A stretch of DNA of 64,000 bases, taken from the NCBI GenBank assembly GCA_016716305.1, contig JADJWP010000002.1, positions 1,424,501 to 1,488,500 on the forward strand, in the 5' to 3' direction. Below the pieces are notes generated by a model. It was not told the DNA's origin, did no database searches, and worked only from the letters and a program-made list of their open reading frames with translations. Positions 44,512-52,390 of this stretch are shown here, piece by piece. Made by a program: the position numbers and the translations under genes. This DNA is from Chloracidobacterium sp. Its GTDB lineage: Bacteria > Acidobacteriota > Blastocatellia > Pyrinomonadales > Pyrinomonadaceae. Positions within the stretch are counted from its first letter, which is position 1. Each line of letters begins with the position of its first letter.

Positions 44512-45096
44512 ATGGCCGTCTACGACAGTTTTGCGCGTTTTTACGACCGGCTCTTTGCACCTTTCGAGAAACGATTCCTTGGCCGCTGGCGTTCCGAGAC
44601 ACTCAGCGTTTTGCCTTTGGACGCCGCAATTCTCGAACTTGGAGCCGGAACCGGAGCCAATTTCAAATTCTACCCAACCTCAAAGATCGCGATCTCGAGC
44701 GAGATCGCCTCCGAGATGCTCATGGTCGCCGTGACGAAACGACGATCGAACCAGCTCGTCCAGGCCGATGCGCAGTCATTACCCTTTGATGAGAATTCGT
44801 TCGATGCTGCATTCGCAACTCTTGTGTTTTGTTCGATCCCGGAACCAAAACTGGCTTTCAGTGAACTGCTCCGTGTCGTCAAACCGGGCGGAACTCTCGT
44901 TCTGCTCGAACATGTCAGGCCCGAAGGACCACTCGGAGTCGTTTTCGATGCATTGAACGTCTTGACGGTTGCGTTGATCGATGACCATTTCAATCGCCGA
45001 ACGGCGGATATCGCCGCGGCCGCCGGATTGGAGGTTCTCGAAATTCGGCGAAAGGCATTTGGGGTAATAAACCTGATCGTTTGCCGGATCCCGTGA
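44512..45096 (+). CDS. Class I SAM-dependent methyltransferase
   Basis: 194 residues. Motif I is ILELGAGTGANFKFYP, the acidic end of strand 2 is SEIASEML, the motif-II-like FDAAFATLVFCSI follows, and the strand after it is PGGTLVLLEHVRPEG. The fold is that of UbiE/phospholipid N-methyltransferase-like enzymes; the substrate is unknown. The ATG at 44512 starts MAVYDSFARFYDRLF, the normal N-terminus. A TTG at 44473 would overlap the divergent regulator's leader. It stands alone. Confidence 0.85.
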   Translation: MAVYDSFARFYDRLFAPFEKRFLGRWRSETLSVLPLDAAILELGAGTGANFKFYPTSKIAISSEIASEMLMVAVTKRRSNQLVQADAQSLPFDENSFDAAFATLVFCSIPEPKLAFSELLRVVKPGGTLVLLEHVRPEGPLGVVFDALNVLTVALIDDHFNRRTADIAAAAGLEVLEIRRKAFGVINLIVCRIP

Positions 45097-45242
45097 TCTA
45101 CCCCCTCGCCCGCTCGCTGTGACGAAACGCTAGAATATCGTGCGGAATAAACCTTTTTTTGACGCTGAGCGTATTAGAACTGTTACGAGCCGCGGCAATT
45201 CGCGGAGCTTTGATCGAAATTCGAATTTAGAAAATATTTATA

Positions 45243-47036
45243 ATGGCTACTTCTAAAACAACCAAGATCCTACTAATTACCGGAGCAGTGTCTCTTGTGC
45301 TGATATTGATCGCTATCATCGGCATTGCGCTGATCGCCGATCAGATCGGGCGGCCGAGCGTCGCGAACAACAGCGTTTTGGTGCTCAATGTTTCGGGCGA
45401 TCTTCCTGACTATATTCCCGAAGATCCGGTCGCAAAAGCGGTCGGGATCTCGCAGGGTCAGAGTTTCACCAGCCTTTTGACGCAATTGCGGAAAGCGAAA
45501 GCCGACAACCGCATTGGTGCGGTACTGCTCGATATAAACTTTCCGGGCATCGGCTGGGGCCGGGCCGAAGAACTCCGCGATGCGATCAAAGATCTCCGTT
45601 CGTCAGGCAAACCTGTTTATGCATATATGCAGCTCGGGATGAACCGAGACTATTTCATCGCCACAGCCGCTGAAAAGATCTACATGCCGCCGCCGGGTGA
45701 TCTTTGGATCAATGGGTTCGCCGCCGAGGCAATGTTTTATAAGGGTTCGCTCGACAAGCTCGGGATCGAAGCTGATGTGATTCAGATCGGGCCAAAATAC
45801 AAGAATGCTCCGGATCAATATACTCGCAAAGAAATGGGCGAGGGTCAGAAAGAAGTGATCAATGCGATCCTCGACGAATATTATGGCCGCTACTCCAACG
45901 CGATCGTCGAATCGCGCGGCAAGTCCGCCGAGGATGTAAAGGCGATCATCGACAATGCTCCGTACAATGCCGGACAGGCAAAAGAGCAGGGTTTGATCGA
46001 CGGCGCTCTTTATATCGATCAGGTTCACGAAGAGCTTAAGACGAGGCTCGGTTACAAGGCTGACGAAAAGCTACGGACCATCAGCGGATTCCAGTATCGC
46101 GATATTCCGTCCGATTCGCTCGGTCTGAACAATGGCGAACGCGTTGCGATAATCTTTGCGAGCGGTGCGATAAACGTCGGCCGCTCGAACGACGGCCCGT
46201 TCGGCGGCAATATGGTCGGCTCGGATACCGTTGTCAAAGCGGTCAATGAGGCGGCGGCCGATAATTCGATCAAGGCGATCGTCCTTCGTGTGGATTCGCC
46301 CGGCGGATCGGCTCTTGCATCCGATCTCATGTGGCGTGCGATCGAGAATGCCAAGGCCAAGAAGCCGGTCGTTGTATCGATGGGCGATGTCGCCGCATCG
46401 GGCGGTTACTATATCTCTACTAATGCGAGCAAGATCGTCGCACAGCCGACGGCCATCACCGGTTCGATCGGTGTCTTCGTCGGCAAACCGGTGATCAAGG
46501 GCCTCTACGATTGGCTCGGCGTAACCAACGAATATACGATGCGCGGCAAGAACGCCGGGATATTTCGCGAAACCGAAAAATGGAATGCCGATGAGCGGGC
46601 CAAGATGGAAGAGCAGACGAATAACATCTACTTCAACAACTTCATTCCGAAGGTCGCATCCGGCCGCAATATGACCGTCGAGGCGGCGAACACGATCGGT
46701 CAGGGACGCGTATGGACGGGCACCCAAGCAAAGGCCAATGGACTGATCGACGAATTCGGCGGTCTCGAGAAAGCGATCAGCATCGCCAAGGAGCTGGCGA
46801 AACTGCCTGCGGATAAGGACGTTCGGCGGGTCGTTTTGCCGGCCCCGCGGCCATTCATAGAAACGCTATTCGGCAGTCAGGAATCGACCGTCTCTGCCGA
46901 GCAGAAGGCACAGCGAGCGTTGATCGACTCGCTGCCCGAAGATGCCAGGCGGGCATTTCGATATGCCGCGCTTTTCGACACAATGAAACGCGGCGAAGCG
47001 ATGATGCTTCTTCCGTTCGAACTTCAGATAAAATAA
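45243..47036 (+). CDS. sppA: Signal peptide peptidase SppA, 67K type
   Basis: Degrades cleaved signal peptides in the cytoplasmic membrane. The 597-residue long form contains two tandem crotonase-like halves. One N-terminal TM (KILLITGAVSLVLILIAIIGIALIA) anchors it. The catalytic dyad across the halves is K187 in GPKYKNAPDQYT and S386 in DVAASGGYYIS. The conserved FGGLEKAIS follows near the C-terminus. A strong terminator follows the gene. It is a single-gene unit. Confidence 0.95.
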   Translation: MATSKTTKILLITGAVSLVLILIAIIGIALIADQIGRPSVANNSVLVLNVSGDLPDYIPEDPVAKAVGISQGQSFTSLLTQLRKAKADNRIGAVLLDINFPGIGWGRAEELRDAIKDLRSSGKPVYAYMQLGMNRDYFIATAAEKIYMPPPGDLWINGFAAEAMFYKGSLDKLGIEADVIQIGPKYKNAPDQYTRKEMGEGQKEVINAILDEYYGRYSNAIVESRGKSAEDVKAIIDNAPYNAGQAKEQGLIDGALYIDQVHEELKTRLGYKADEKLRTISGFQYRDIPSDSLGLNNGERVAIIFASGAINVGRSNDGPFGGNMVGSDTVVKAVNEAAADNSIKAIVLRVDSPGGSALASDLMWRAIENAKAKKPVVVSMGDVAASGGYYISTNASKIVAQPTAITGSIGVFVGKPVIKGLYDWLGVTNEYTMRGKNAGIFRETEKWNADERAKMEEQTNNIYFNNFIPKVASGRNMTVEAANTIGQGRVWTGTQAKANGLIDEFGGLEKAISIAKELAKLPADKDVRRVVLPAPRPFIETLFGSQESTVSAEQKAQRALIDSLPEDARRAFRYAALFDTMKRGEAMMLLPFELQIK

Positions 47037-47060
47037 ACGCGCGATCGCCTGATGTAAGGA

Positions 47061-47084
47061 AGGGCGGGATTTCCCGCCCTTTTT
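47061..47084 (+). terminator. Rho-independent terminator of sppA
   Basis: AGGGCGGG (47061-47068) and CCCGCCCT (47073-47080) around ATTT, followed by TTTTA. Perfect 8-bp stem. Confidence 0.92.
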
Positions 47085-47204
47085 ACTTTCGTACGACGGA
47101 TGCAGATGGCTTGTTTCGTTCGGGAAGTTGACCTATAATCGCCGCGCCGCGGCTGTTCTGCCGTGCTTGCCTGACCCGATCGAAAAATTTGCAGAGGAGA
47201 GCGT

Positions 47205-47624
47205 ATGGTTAAAATCATCCTGGCTGTGATAGGCGGTTTCATTGCGTGGTCTATTCTTTGGATAGGGAGCGATCAGGTGCTTCAGTCGGTTTCACCGGAT
47301 TGGTATGGTGCTCACCAGATCGGCTTTGAAAAGGCGATGTTCAATAAGTCGGAGTTTTCGCCTGATTCGACGATTTTGCTTATGCACATCGTACGAAGTG
47401 TGATCTTTTCGATAATTGCCGGATATCTTGCCGCTCTGATCGCAGGCGAAAATGCCCGTTCACCGATGATACTTGGCATACTCTTGCTGCTTTTCGGCGT
47501 GATGGTCCAGCTTATGGCGTGGAATTATCTGCCGATCTGGTATCACGCGATCTTCTTGCTGCTGCTGGTACCGATGTCGGTCGTCGGCGGAAAGCTCAAG
47601 AAATTTGACGCAGCGTCTGCCTAA
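47205..47624 (+). CDS. Four-helix membrane protein, tandem copy 1
   Basis: 139 residues with four TM helices and no known family. It starts MVKIILAVIGGFIAWSILWIG, has DWYGAHQIGFEKAMFNKSEF in the first outer loop, GYLAALIAGEN before helix 3 and ends GGKLKKFDAASA. The start is preceded by GAGGAGAG. The neighbour at 47636 is a clear duplicate, 11 bases on. Helix pattern and GGKLK end suggest a small integral membrane protein; function unknown. Confidence 0.8.
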   Translation: MVKIILAVIGGFIAWSILWIGSDQVLQSVSPDWYGAHQIGFEKAMFNKSEFSPDSTILLMHIVRSVIFSIIAGYLAALIAGENARSPMILGILLLLFGVMVQLMAWNYLPIWYHAIFLLLLVPMSVVGGKLKKFDAASA

Positions 47625-47635
47625 AGGAGAACTAC

Positions 47636-48040
47636 ATGATCCGGATAATTCTGGCGGTGATCGCCGGCTTTCTTGCCTGGTCGATCTTGTGGGTTGGTAG
47701 CGAACAGGTCCTGAGCGCGGTGTTCGCTGATTGGTTCGGTGCTCACCAGATCGCATTCGAAAAGGCGACGTTCAACAAGGAACCATTCACGGCCGAAACA
47801 ACGATCTTGGTCTTCAACGTGTTTCGCGGCATCGTTGTCTCGTTCGTTTCGGGTTATCTTGCGGCTCTCATCGCTGGCGAAAATAAGAAGTCGACGCTGA
47901 CGCTTGGGATCCTGCTGCTTGCATTCGGCCTCTTCATCGTGTCGATGACCTGGTCGATAATCCCGTTGTGGTATCACGTCGTCTTCTCGGCGATGCTGAT
48001 CCCGATGACGATACTTGGCGGAAAACTCAAGCGTTTTTGA
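47636..48040 (+). CDS. Four-helix membrane protein, tandem copy 2
   Basis: 134 residues. It matches copy 1 along its whole length by eye (IILAVIAGFLAWSILWVGSEQVL, GAHQIAFEKATFNK, GYLAALIAGEN, GGKLKRF), with many substitutions, so it is an old tandem duplication. AAAGGAG precedes the ATG. Its last 14 bases overlap the end of the convergent YkgJ-like gene. Confidence 0.8.
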   Translation: MIRIILAVIAGFLAWSILWVGSEQVLSAVFADWFGAHQIAFEKATFNKEPFTAETTILVFNVFRGIVVSFVSGYLAALIAGENKKSTLTLGILLLAFGLFIVSMTWSIIPLWYHVVFSAMLIPMTILGGKLKRF

Positions 48041-48560
48041 TCGCCTCTCTCAAAGCGAGCGGTATCGGGAGCCATCGGGCCGGCCGGCCGTAAACGCGCT
48101 GGTTCATTCGGTCAACGACCGCCTCTTGTTCGGCCAGCAAACGCTCGTGCGGCACGTCGTCTTTTTTCTCGTAACACGCGTGGGTTATGCACGGCAACGG
48201 CTTACCTTCGCGGTGAACGAGACATCCAACACCTTTCTCGAAAAGCGGACAGGCGTAGGTCTGCGAATACGTGTCGCCGTTCTCGCTTAGTCGGTATTTT
48301 TCGATCGCGTTTTCCAGCCGCTCGATGACCTGTTGTTGTGTTGCGCCCGGAAGACGCCGCAGCACGCGCTCGATCGCAGCGGCCTCGAGCTTCGAAATAT
48401 GTACATTCACAAAATGCGCATCGAGGCAGCAAGCGCCCGGCGTCTCGCATGAAGCACAGTCCTTGGCCCGCACCTCATATTCGAGTCGGATCCGCTCTGC
48501 GAAATTTTCTTTCAGGCGGTTAACTCTGGTTATCGCTATATTCTCCGGGATATATCTCAT
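48027..48560 (-). CDS. YkgJ-like cysteine-cluster protein
   Basis: 177 residues with the Cys pattern of YkgJ/FliB-type metal-binding proteins: CASCETPGACC near residue 35, then C in YACPLF, GCLVH and PCITHACY. The cysteines probably bind zinc or an Fe-S cluster. The biochemical role of the family is unsettled. Its 3' end overlaps the convergent membrane-protein gene, and it is divergent from the DUF481 gene across 160 bp. Confidence 0.82.
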   Translation of the reverse strand: MRYIPENIAITRVNRLKENFAERIRLEYEVRAKDCASCETPGACCLDAHFVNVHISKLEAAAIERVLRRLPGATQQQVIERLENAIEKYRLSENGDTYSQTYACPLFEKGVGCLVHREGKPLPCITHACYEKKDDVPHERLLAEQEAVVDRMNQRVYGRPARWLPIPLALREAIKNA

Positions 48561-48720
48561 TTCCTTAGCTCACCATATTCTACCCGATCTCAAAGACCGG
48601 ACCGGTCGCGTCATAAGCACTGTTGATTCACTTTGCGATTTCATAATGATATCTTAGGAGGTTCGCCCTGATCCGGCGGTTCGCCCCGATCAATTAAATA
48701 TACGCCCGAAGGATAACAAA

Positions 48721-49752
48721 ATGACCAAGTATATTGCTTGGCTGCTGGTGCCGCTTATTTTCCTCAATGCATTTGCCCTGGCCGCCGAAACCGAGATAAC
48801 CCTGAAGAACGGTGACCGACTCAGCGGCAAGATCGTCTCTAAAAATGACGAGACCGTAGTTATCGAGACGGAATATGCCGGAAAGGTCACGATCGTCGCT
48901 GCACACGTCGAAAAGATCACGGAGCTCAGATCGAAAAGCGCAAACCTCGGCACCGCAAAAGTACCTGAACCGATAAAAGCAGCGCCGGTTGCGCCAAACT
49001 CCGCGGTTTTAGAACAGGAACCGCCGCGGCCTCGTGCCGTCGATCGCGGCCCGCGCCTTTTTGGCGGTCGCTTTATGGGCATCGCCGAAGGCTGGGAAGG
49101 AAATGCAAATATCGGCTTCAGCTACACGACCGGTAATTCGCGAACGAGCACGATGACGACCGGCATTCGCGCGGTCAAGACCGGCGGCCGCGACAAATTG
49201 ACCGTCTATGCCCGCAGCCTTTGGTACAGTAACCGAAACGCTGCGATCGCGACAACGCAGAATGCCGTGTGGGGCGGTGCCCGATACGATCGCAATCTAG
49301 GCGACCGGACTTTCGGTTTCGGTTCATACGATTTTGAACGAGATCGTCCAAAGAAACTGTATTTTCGCTCGGTGCTTGGCGGCGGCATCGGCCGCCACAT
49401 GGTCAAGAACGAAAAGACCGAGATCGACGTTCTCGCGGGCGGAGCCTGGAATCGCACATGGCAGGTCGGGCCGAACACCGACACGCCCGAGATTCTTGCC
49501 GGGAACACCCTAAAACATCAGTTCAACGGACGGCTTAAATTCCAACAAACTTTCACGTTCTTTCAGAACGCCACCGACAGGAACGAATTCCGCTTTCTTT
49601 TCGATTCGTCTGTCTCCGCTGATATTACCAAGCGCGTCGGACTCCAGTTCACGATCGGCAACCGTTTCAATAACGATCCGGCCGGCAATGCAAAGCGAAA
49701 TGACTTTCTTTTTGCGACCGGCTTGCGTTGGAACTTCGGAAAAAAGAAGTGA
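48721..49752 (+). CDS. DUF481 outer membrane protein
   Basis: 343 residues with a signal peptide (AWLLVPLIFLNAFALAAE). An N-terminal beta-domain (ITLKNGDRLSGKIVSKNDETVVIETEYAGKVTI) resembles the SH3-like/OmpA-linked motif found before DUF481. A Pro/Ala linker follows, then a C-terminal beta-barrel with alternating strands ending GLRWNFGKKK. DUF481 members (YdiY) are salt- or acid-induced outer membrane proteins of unknown activity. Confidence 0.85.
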   Translation: MTKYIAWLLVPLIFLNAFALAAETEITLKNGDRLSGKIVSKNDETVVIETEYAGKVTIVAAHVEKITELRSKSANLGTAKVPEPIKAAPVAPNSAVLEQEPPRPRAVDRGPRLFGGRFMGIAEGWEGNANIGFSYTTGNSRTSTMTTGIRAVKTGGRDKLTVYARSLWYSNRNAAIATTQNAVWGGARYDRNLGDRTFGFGSYDFERDRPKKLYFRSVLGGGIGRHMVKNEKTEIDVLAGGAWNRTWQVGPNTDTPEILAGNTLKHQFNGRLKFQQTFTFFQNATDRNEFRFLFDSSVSADITKRVGLQFTIGNRFNNDPAGNAKRNDFLFATGLRWNFGKKK

Positions 49753-49823
49753 CGCCGACCGGCGCCTTTTCGGCGATCTCAACGCACGTGATAAACTCGG
49801 GGTGTTACGAACAAGGAGGAATA

Positions 49824-50285
49824 ATGATCAAAGAAGGTGACAAAGCTCCGGCTTTCAAAGGCAAGAATCAGGACGGAAAGACGGTTCAGCTATCTGATTT
49901 CAAAGGCAGGAAGCTCGCGATCTATTTTTATCCTAAAGATGATACACCGGGTTGTACAAAGCAGGCCTGCTCACTGCGTGACGGCTTCGGCGACCTGAAA
50001 AAGGCCGGGATCGCGGTCATCGGCGTTTCGATCGACGATGAGAGGTCGCATCAAAAATTCATTTCAAAATACGAGCTTCCTTTCGATCTCATCGCTGATA
50101 CCGACAAGTCGATAGTCGAGGCCTACGGCGTTTGGGGCGAGAAAAGCATGTACGGGAAAAAGTATATGGGCACGCTCAGAAAGACATTTCTTATCGACGA
50201 AAAAGGCAAGATCGTGAAGATCTTCGATAAGGTCAAAGTAGCCGAACACGCCGATGAAGTACTGGCGGCCTTTGGTGCCAGATAA
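49824..50285 (+). CDS. bcp: Bcp/PrxQ-type peroxiredoxin
   Basis: Thioredoxin-dependent reduction of H2O2 and organic peroxides in the cytoplasm. Peroxidatic C44 is in TPGCT and resolving C49 is five residues on, the 1-Cys-pair layout of the PrxQ group. 153 residues is normal. The start at 49824 has a perfect AAGGAGGA at 49813-49820. The reading frame extends upstream to 49728, but that part overlaps DUF481 and has no family match. It is followed after 42 bp by the selenocysteine rhodanese candidate, so they form a redox pair. Confidence 0.94.
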   Translation: MIKEGDKAPAFKGKNQDGKTVQLSDFKGRKLAIYFYPKDDTPGCTKQACSLRDGFGDLKKAGIAVIGVSIDDERSHQKFISKYELPFDLIADTDKSIVEAYGVWGEKSMYGKKYMGTLRKTFLIDEKGKIVKIFDKVKVAEHADEVLAAFGAR

Positions 50286-50327
50286 ATATTGCCAACTGTT
50301 TTAGTTTTCAGGATCAAGGAGAACTTA

Positions 50328-50801
50328 ATGAAGGTCAGTGTATTAGTTTTGATCGCCGCAGCAGTTTTTGTCGCGGCTTGCGCCGAGGCGGAAAAGCCGG
50401 CGCCTCCGAAGAACACCGCCGCTGCTGGTGCGACGCCGGCCGCCGCACCGCCGCTACCGATACCATATCCGGGCGTACCGCGAATTTCTCTTGCAGACGC
50501 AAAGGTGGATTTTGACGCTGGCCGCGCCGTCTTCATCGACACGCATTCGGCGGCATCATTTGCGTCAAGCCGCATCAAAGGTGCGATCAATGTGCCCGCC
50601 GGCGCACTCGAGGCCAACCTGAACAAAATACCGAAAGGCAAAAAGATAATTGCCTACTGTTCCTGACCGGCCGAAAATTCGAGCGCCGGTCTGGTTGCTC
50701 AACTGCGTAGTAAAGGATTCAACGATTCATATGCATTACTTGGCGGAACCGCCGCCTGGCGAACCGCCGGTTATCCGATGGAAGAAAAGCCGGGCCCATG
50801 A
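50328..50801 (+). CDS. Rhodanese-like lipoprotein with in-frame TGA, predicted selenoprotein
   Basis: 157 residues if TGA 50664-50666 (codon 113) is read as selenocysteine. The signal ends in lipobox VAAC, a Pro/Ala linker follows, then a rhodanese domain (ISLADAKVDFDAGRAVFIDTHSAASFASSRIKGAINVPAGAL). The strand IIAYCS leads to the TGA, then PAENSSAGLV and LLGGTAAWRTAGYPMEE, a normal rhodanese end. Aligned on NSS, the TGA falls on the catalytic Cys of a six-residue loop (as in GlpE, MCYHGNSS), and close Cys homologs read YCSCP. A SECIS-like hairpin follows at the right distance. Frame and stop TGA at 50799-50801 are clean. AAGGAG precedes ATG 50328. A nonsense-mutation pseudogene is the main alternative. 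Confidence 0.85.
50681..50700 (+). promoter_or_regulatory. Bacterial SECIS-like hairpin
   Basis: GAGC (50681-50684) and GCC (50685-50687) pair with GGT (50693-50695) and GCTC (50697-50700), T50696 bulged, around the apical loop GGTCT (50688-50692). The loop begins 21 bases after TGA. The E. coli fdhF SECIS has an AGGTCT loop, a bulged U in the stem and 18 bases between TGA and the GGTCT. The two agree in loop, bulge and distance, though here the bulge is on the 3' arm rather than the 5'. Confidence 0.75.
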
Positions 50802-50833
50802 TCGGTTCGGTCGAGATCCGCTGATAGGGAATC

Positions 50834-50878
50834 AAAAAAGACACACGCCTGAGATCTTCAGGCTTGTGTCTTTTTTTT
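50834..50878. terminator. Bidirectional terminator
   Basis: GACACACGCCTGA (50840-50852) pairs with TTCAGGCTTGTGTC (50857-50870; one bulge) around GATC. It is followed by TTTTTTTT on plus and, because of the A-run at 50834-50839, by a T-run on minus. It ends both the bcp/rhodanese unit and the convergent UDP-sugar dehydrogenase gene. Confidence 0.9.
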
Positions 50879-50892
50879 GTCCGGAAGATCGA

Positions 50893-52230
50893 TCAGAGCC
50901 GAACGATCTTCGCGTTGCTGCCGTTTCGCTGGTCTTGAGAAAGCGCGTTTCGCGTATCAACGATAAGCGAGGCGAGTTGGCACACGCGATGATAGTCGAC
51001 GCCCGAATGTTCGGTACATATGATCACGCAATCTGAATCGGCGATAAGTTCGTCTGTCAGTTCCTGATTAAAGATAGGTTCGCCATCGCCGATCGTATAC
51101 GCATGATCGAAAGTGACCTCAGGGACGAACGGATCGTGATATTTGAGATCCGCCCCACGTGAACGCAGAAGATCGATGATCGATAAAGCGGGCGATTCGC
51201 GCATGTCGTCGATATCTTTCTTGTAAGCGACGCCGAGGATGAGTATCTTTGAACCATTGACAGCCTTTTTCACATCGTTCAACGCCGTAGAAACAAGCTT
51301 CACGACATATGCCGGCATGCCTGAGTTCACCTGTTCGGCAAGGCTGATGAATTGCGAATCGAAACCGTGCTGACGAGCTTTCCACGAAAGATAATGCGGA
51401 TCGAGCGGAATGCAGTGGCCGCCGATGCCCGGCCCGGGATAAAACGGCATAAAGCCGAAAGGCTTCGTCGCCGCTGCCTTCACGACCTCCCAGGTATCGA
51501 TACCGAGCGTGTTGCATAGCCGTGCCATTTCGTTGGCCATGCCGATGTTTATCGCTCGGAAAGTGTTTTCCCAAAGCTTGCATGCCTCTGCCACGCGGGC
51601 AGAAGAAACGCTGTGAACGTGGTCGACTATCTGTGAATATAGGAAAGACGCGATCTCGGTCGAATCCTTAGAGACGCCGCCGACCACCTTTGGTATATTG
51701 TGTGTCTGAAACTGCGGATTGCCCGGATCGACCCTCTCGGGCGAGAACGCGAGCAGGAAATCATCATCTAGCTTAAAGCCCTTTTCCTCGAACATCGGCA
51801 AGAGAACTTCGTCCGTGGTACCGGGATAGGTGGTCGATTCCAGGATGATCATCTGTCCCCGGCGCAGATATTTCTGTATCTCTTCGCCCGCCGCGATGAT
51901 GAAGGACATGTCCGGGTCTTTGGTCTTTCGCAGCGGCGTGGGGACGCAGATGATAATGACGTCGCATTCAGCAAGGCGGCCGAAGTCCGTTGTCGCGGAA
52001 AGCTTGCCGTCATCGACACACGCTTTAACATTCTCATCTGTTACGTCGACGATATACGAGCGGCCGGCGTTGATATCGTCAGCTTTCTTCTGATCGACCT
52101 CGAACCCGATACCCTCATAGCCCTTCAGGCCAAACTCTACGATGAGCGGTAATCCTACGTATCCAAGGCCGATAACGCCGATCCGGGCCTTTTTGTCAGC
52201 GATCAGCGATCTTAGTTCATTCTTAATCAT
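50893..52230 (-). CDS. UDP-N-acetylglucosamine/UDP-sugar 6-dehydrogenase (WbpA/VipA type)
   Basis: 445 residues. NAD-binding Rossmann GVIGLGYVGLPLIVEFG is at the N-terminus, the catalytic Cys is in PGIGGHCIPLDPHYL, and the dimer region FRAINIGMANEMA is in the middle. Two-step oxidation of UDP-HexNAc to the uronic acid, for a surface polysaccharide. The closest families are WbpA and TviB; substrate choice cannot be read. Divergent from the repeat protein at 52391. No other polysaccharide gene adjoins it. Confidence 0.9.
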   Translation of the reverse strand: MIKNELRSLIADKKARIGVIGLGYVGLPLIVEFGLKGYEGIGFEVDQKKADDINAGRSYIVDVTDENVKACVDDGKLSATTDFGRLAECDVIIICVPTPLRKTKDPDMSFIIAAGEEIQKYLRRGQMIILESTTYPGTTDEVLLPMFEEKGFKLDDDFLLAFSPERVDPGNPQFQTHNIPKVVGGVSKDSTEIASFLYSQIVDHVHSVSSARVAEACKLWENTFRAINIGMANEMARLCNTLGIDTWEVVKAAATKPFGFMPFYPGPGIGGHCIPLDPHYLSWKARQHGFDSQFISLAEQVNSGMPAYVVKLVSTALNDVKKAVNGSKILILGVAYKKDIDDMRESPALSIIDLLRSRGADLKYHDPFVPEVTFDHAYTIGDGEPIFNQELTDELIADSDCVIICTEHSGVDYHRVCQLASLIVDTRNALSQDQRNGSNAKIVRL

Positions 52231-52390
52231 TTTTTGCGATCGGGCTGTATAAGCCCCTCATGTAACTAAACTTAAGTTACCCACTCGAGTTAGTCAACCG
52301 CCTCAATATCTGTGTTAAAATGCCGGTAATGGGGCGCACTCGGCGTCAAAGTACGAGATACTTCCAATCCTCCTGTTTGTCCAGCAGAAT

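Noticed and set aside
50328..50666. Reading the rhodanese gene as a complete 112-residue protein ending at TGA 50664-50666
   Set aside because: It would end inside the active-site loop, while the same frame continues with conserved rhodanese sequence to a later stop and is followed by a SECIS-like hairpin.
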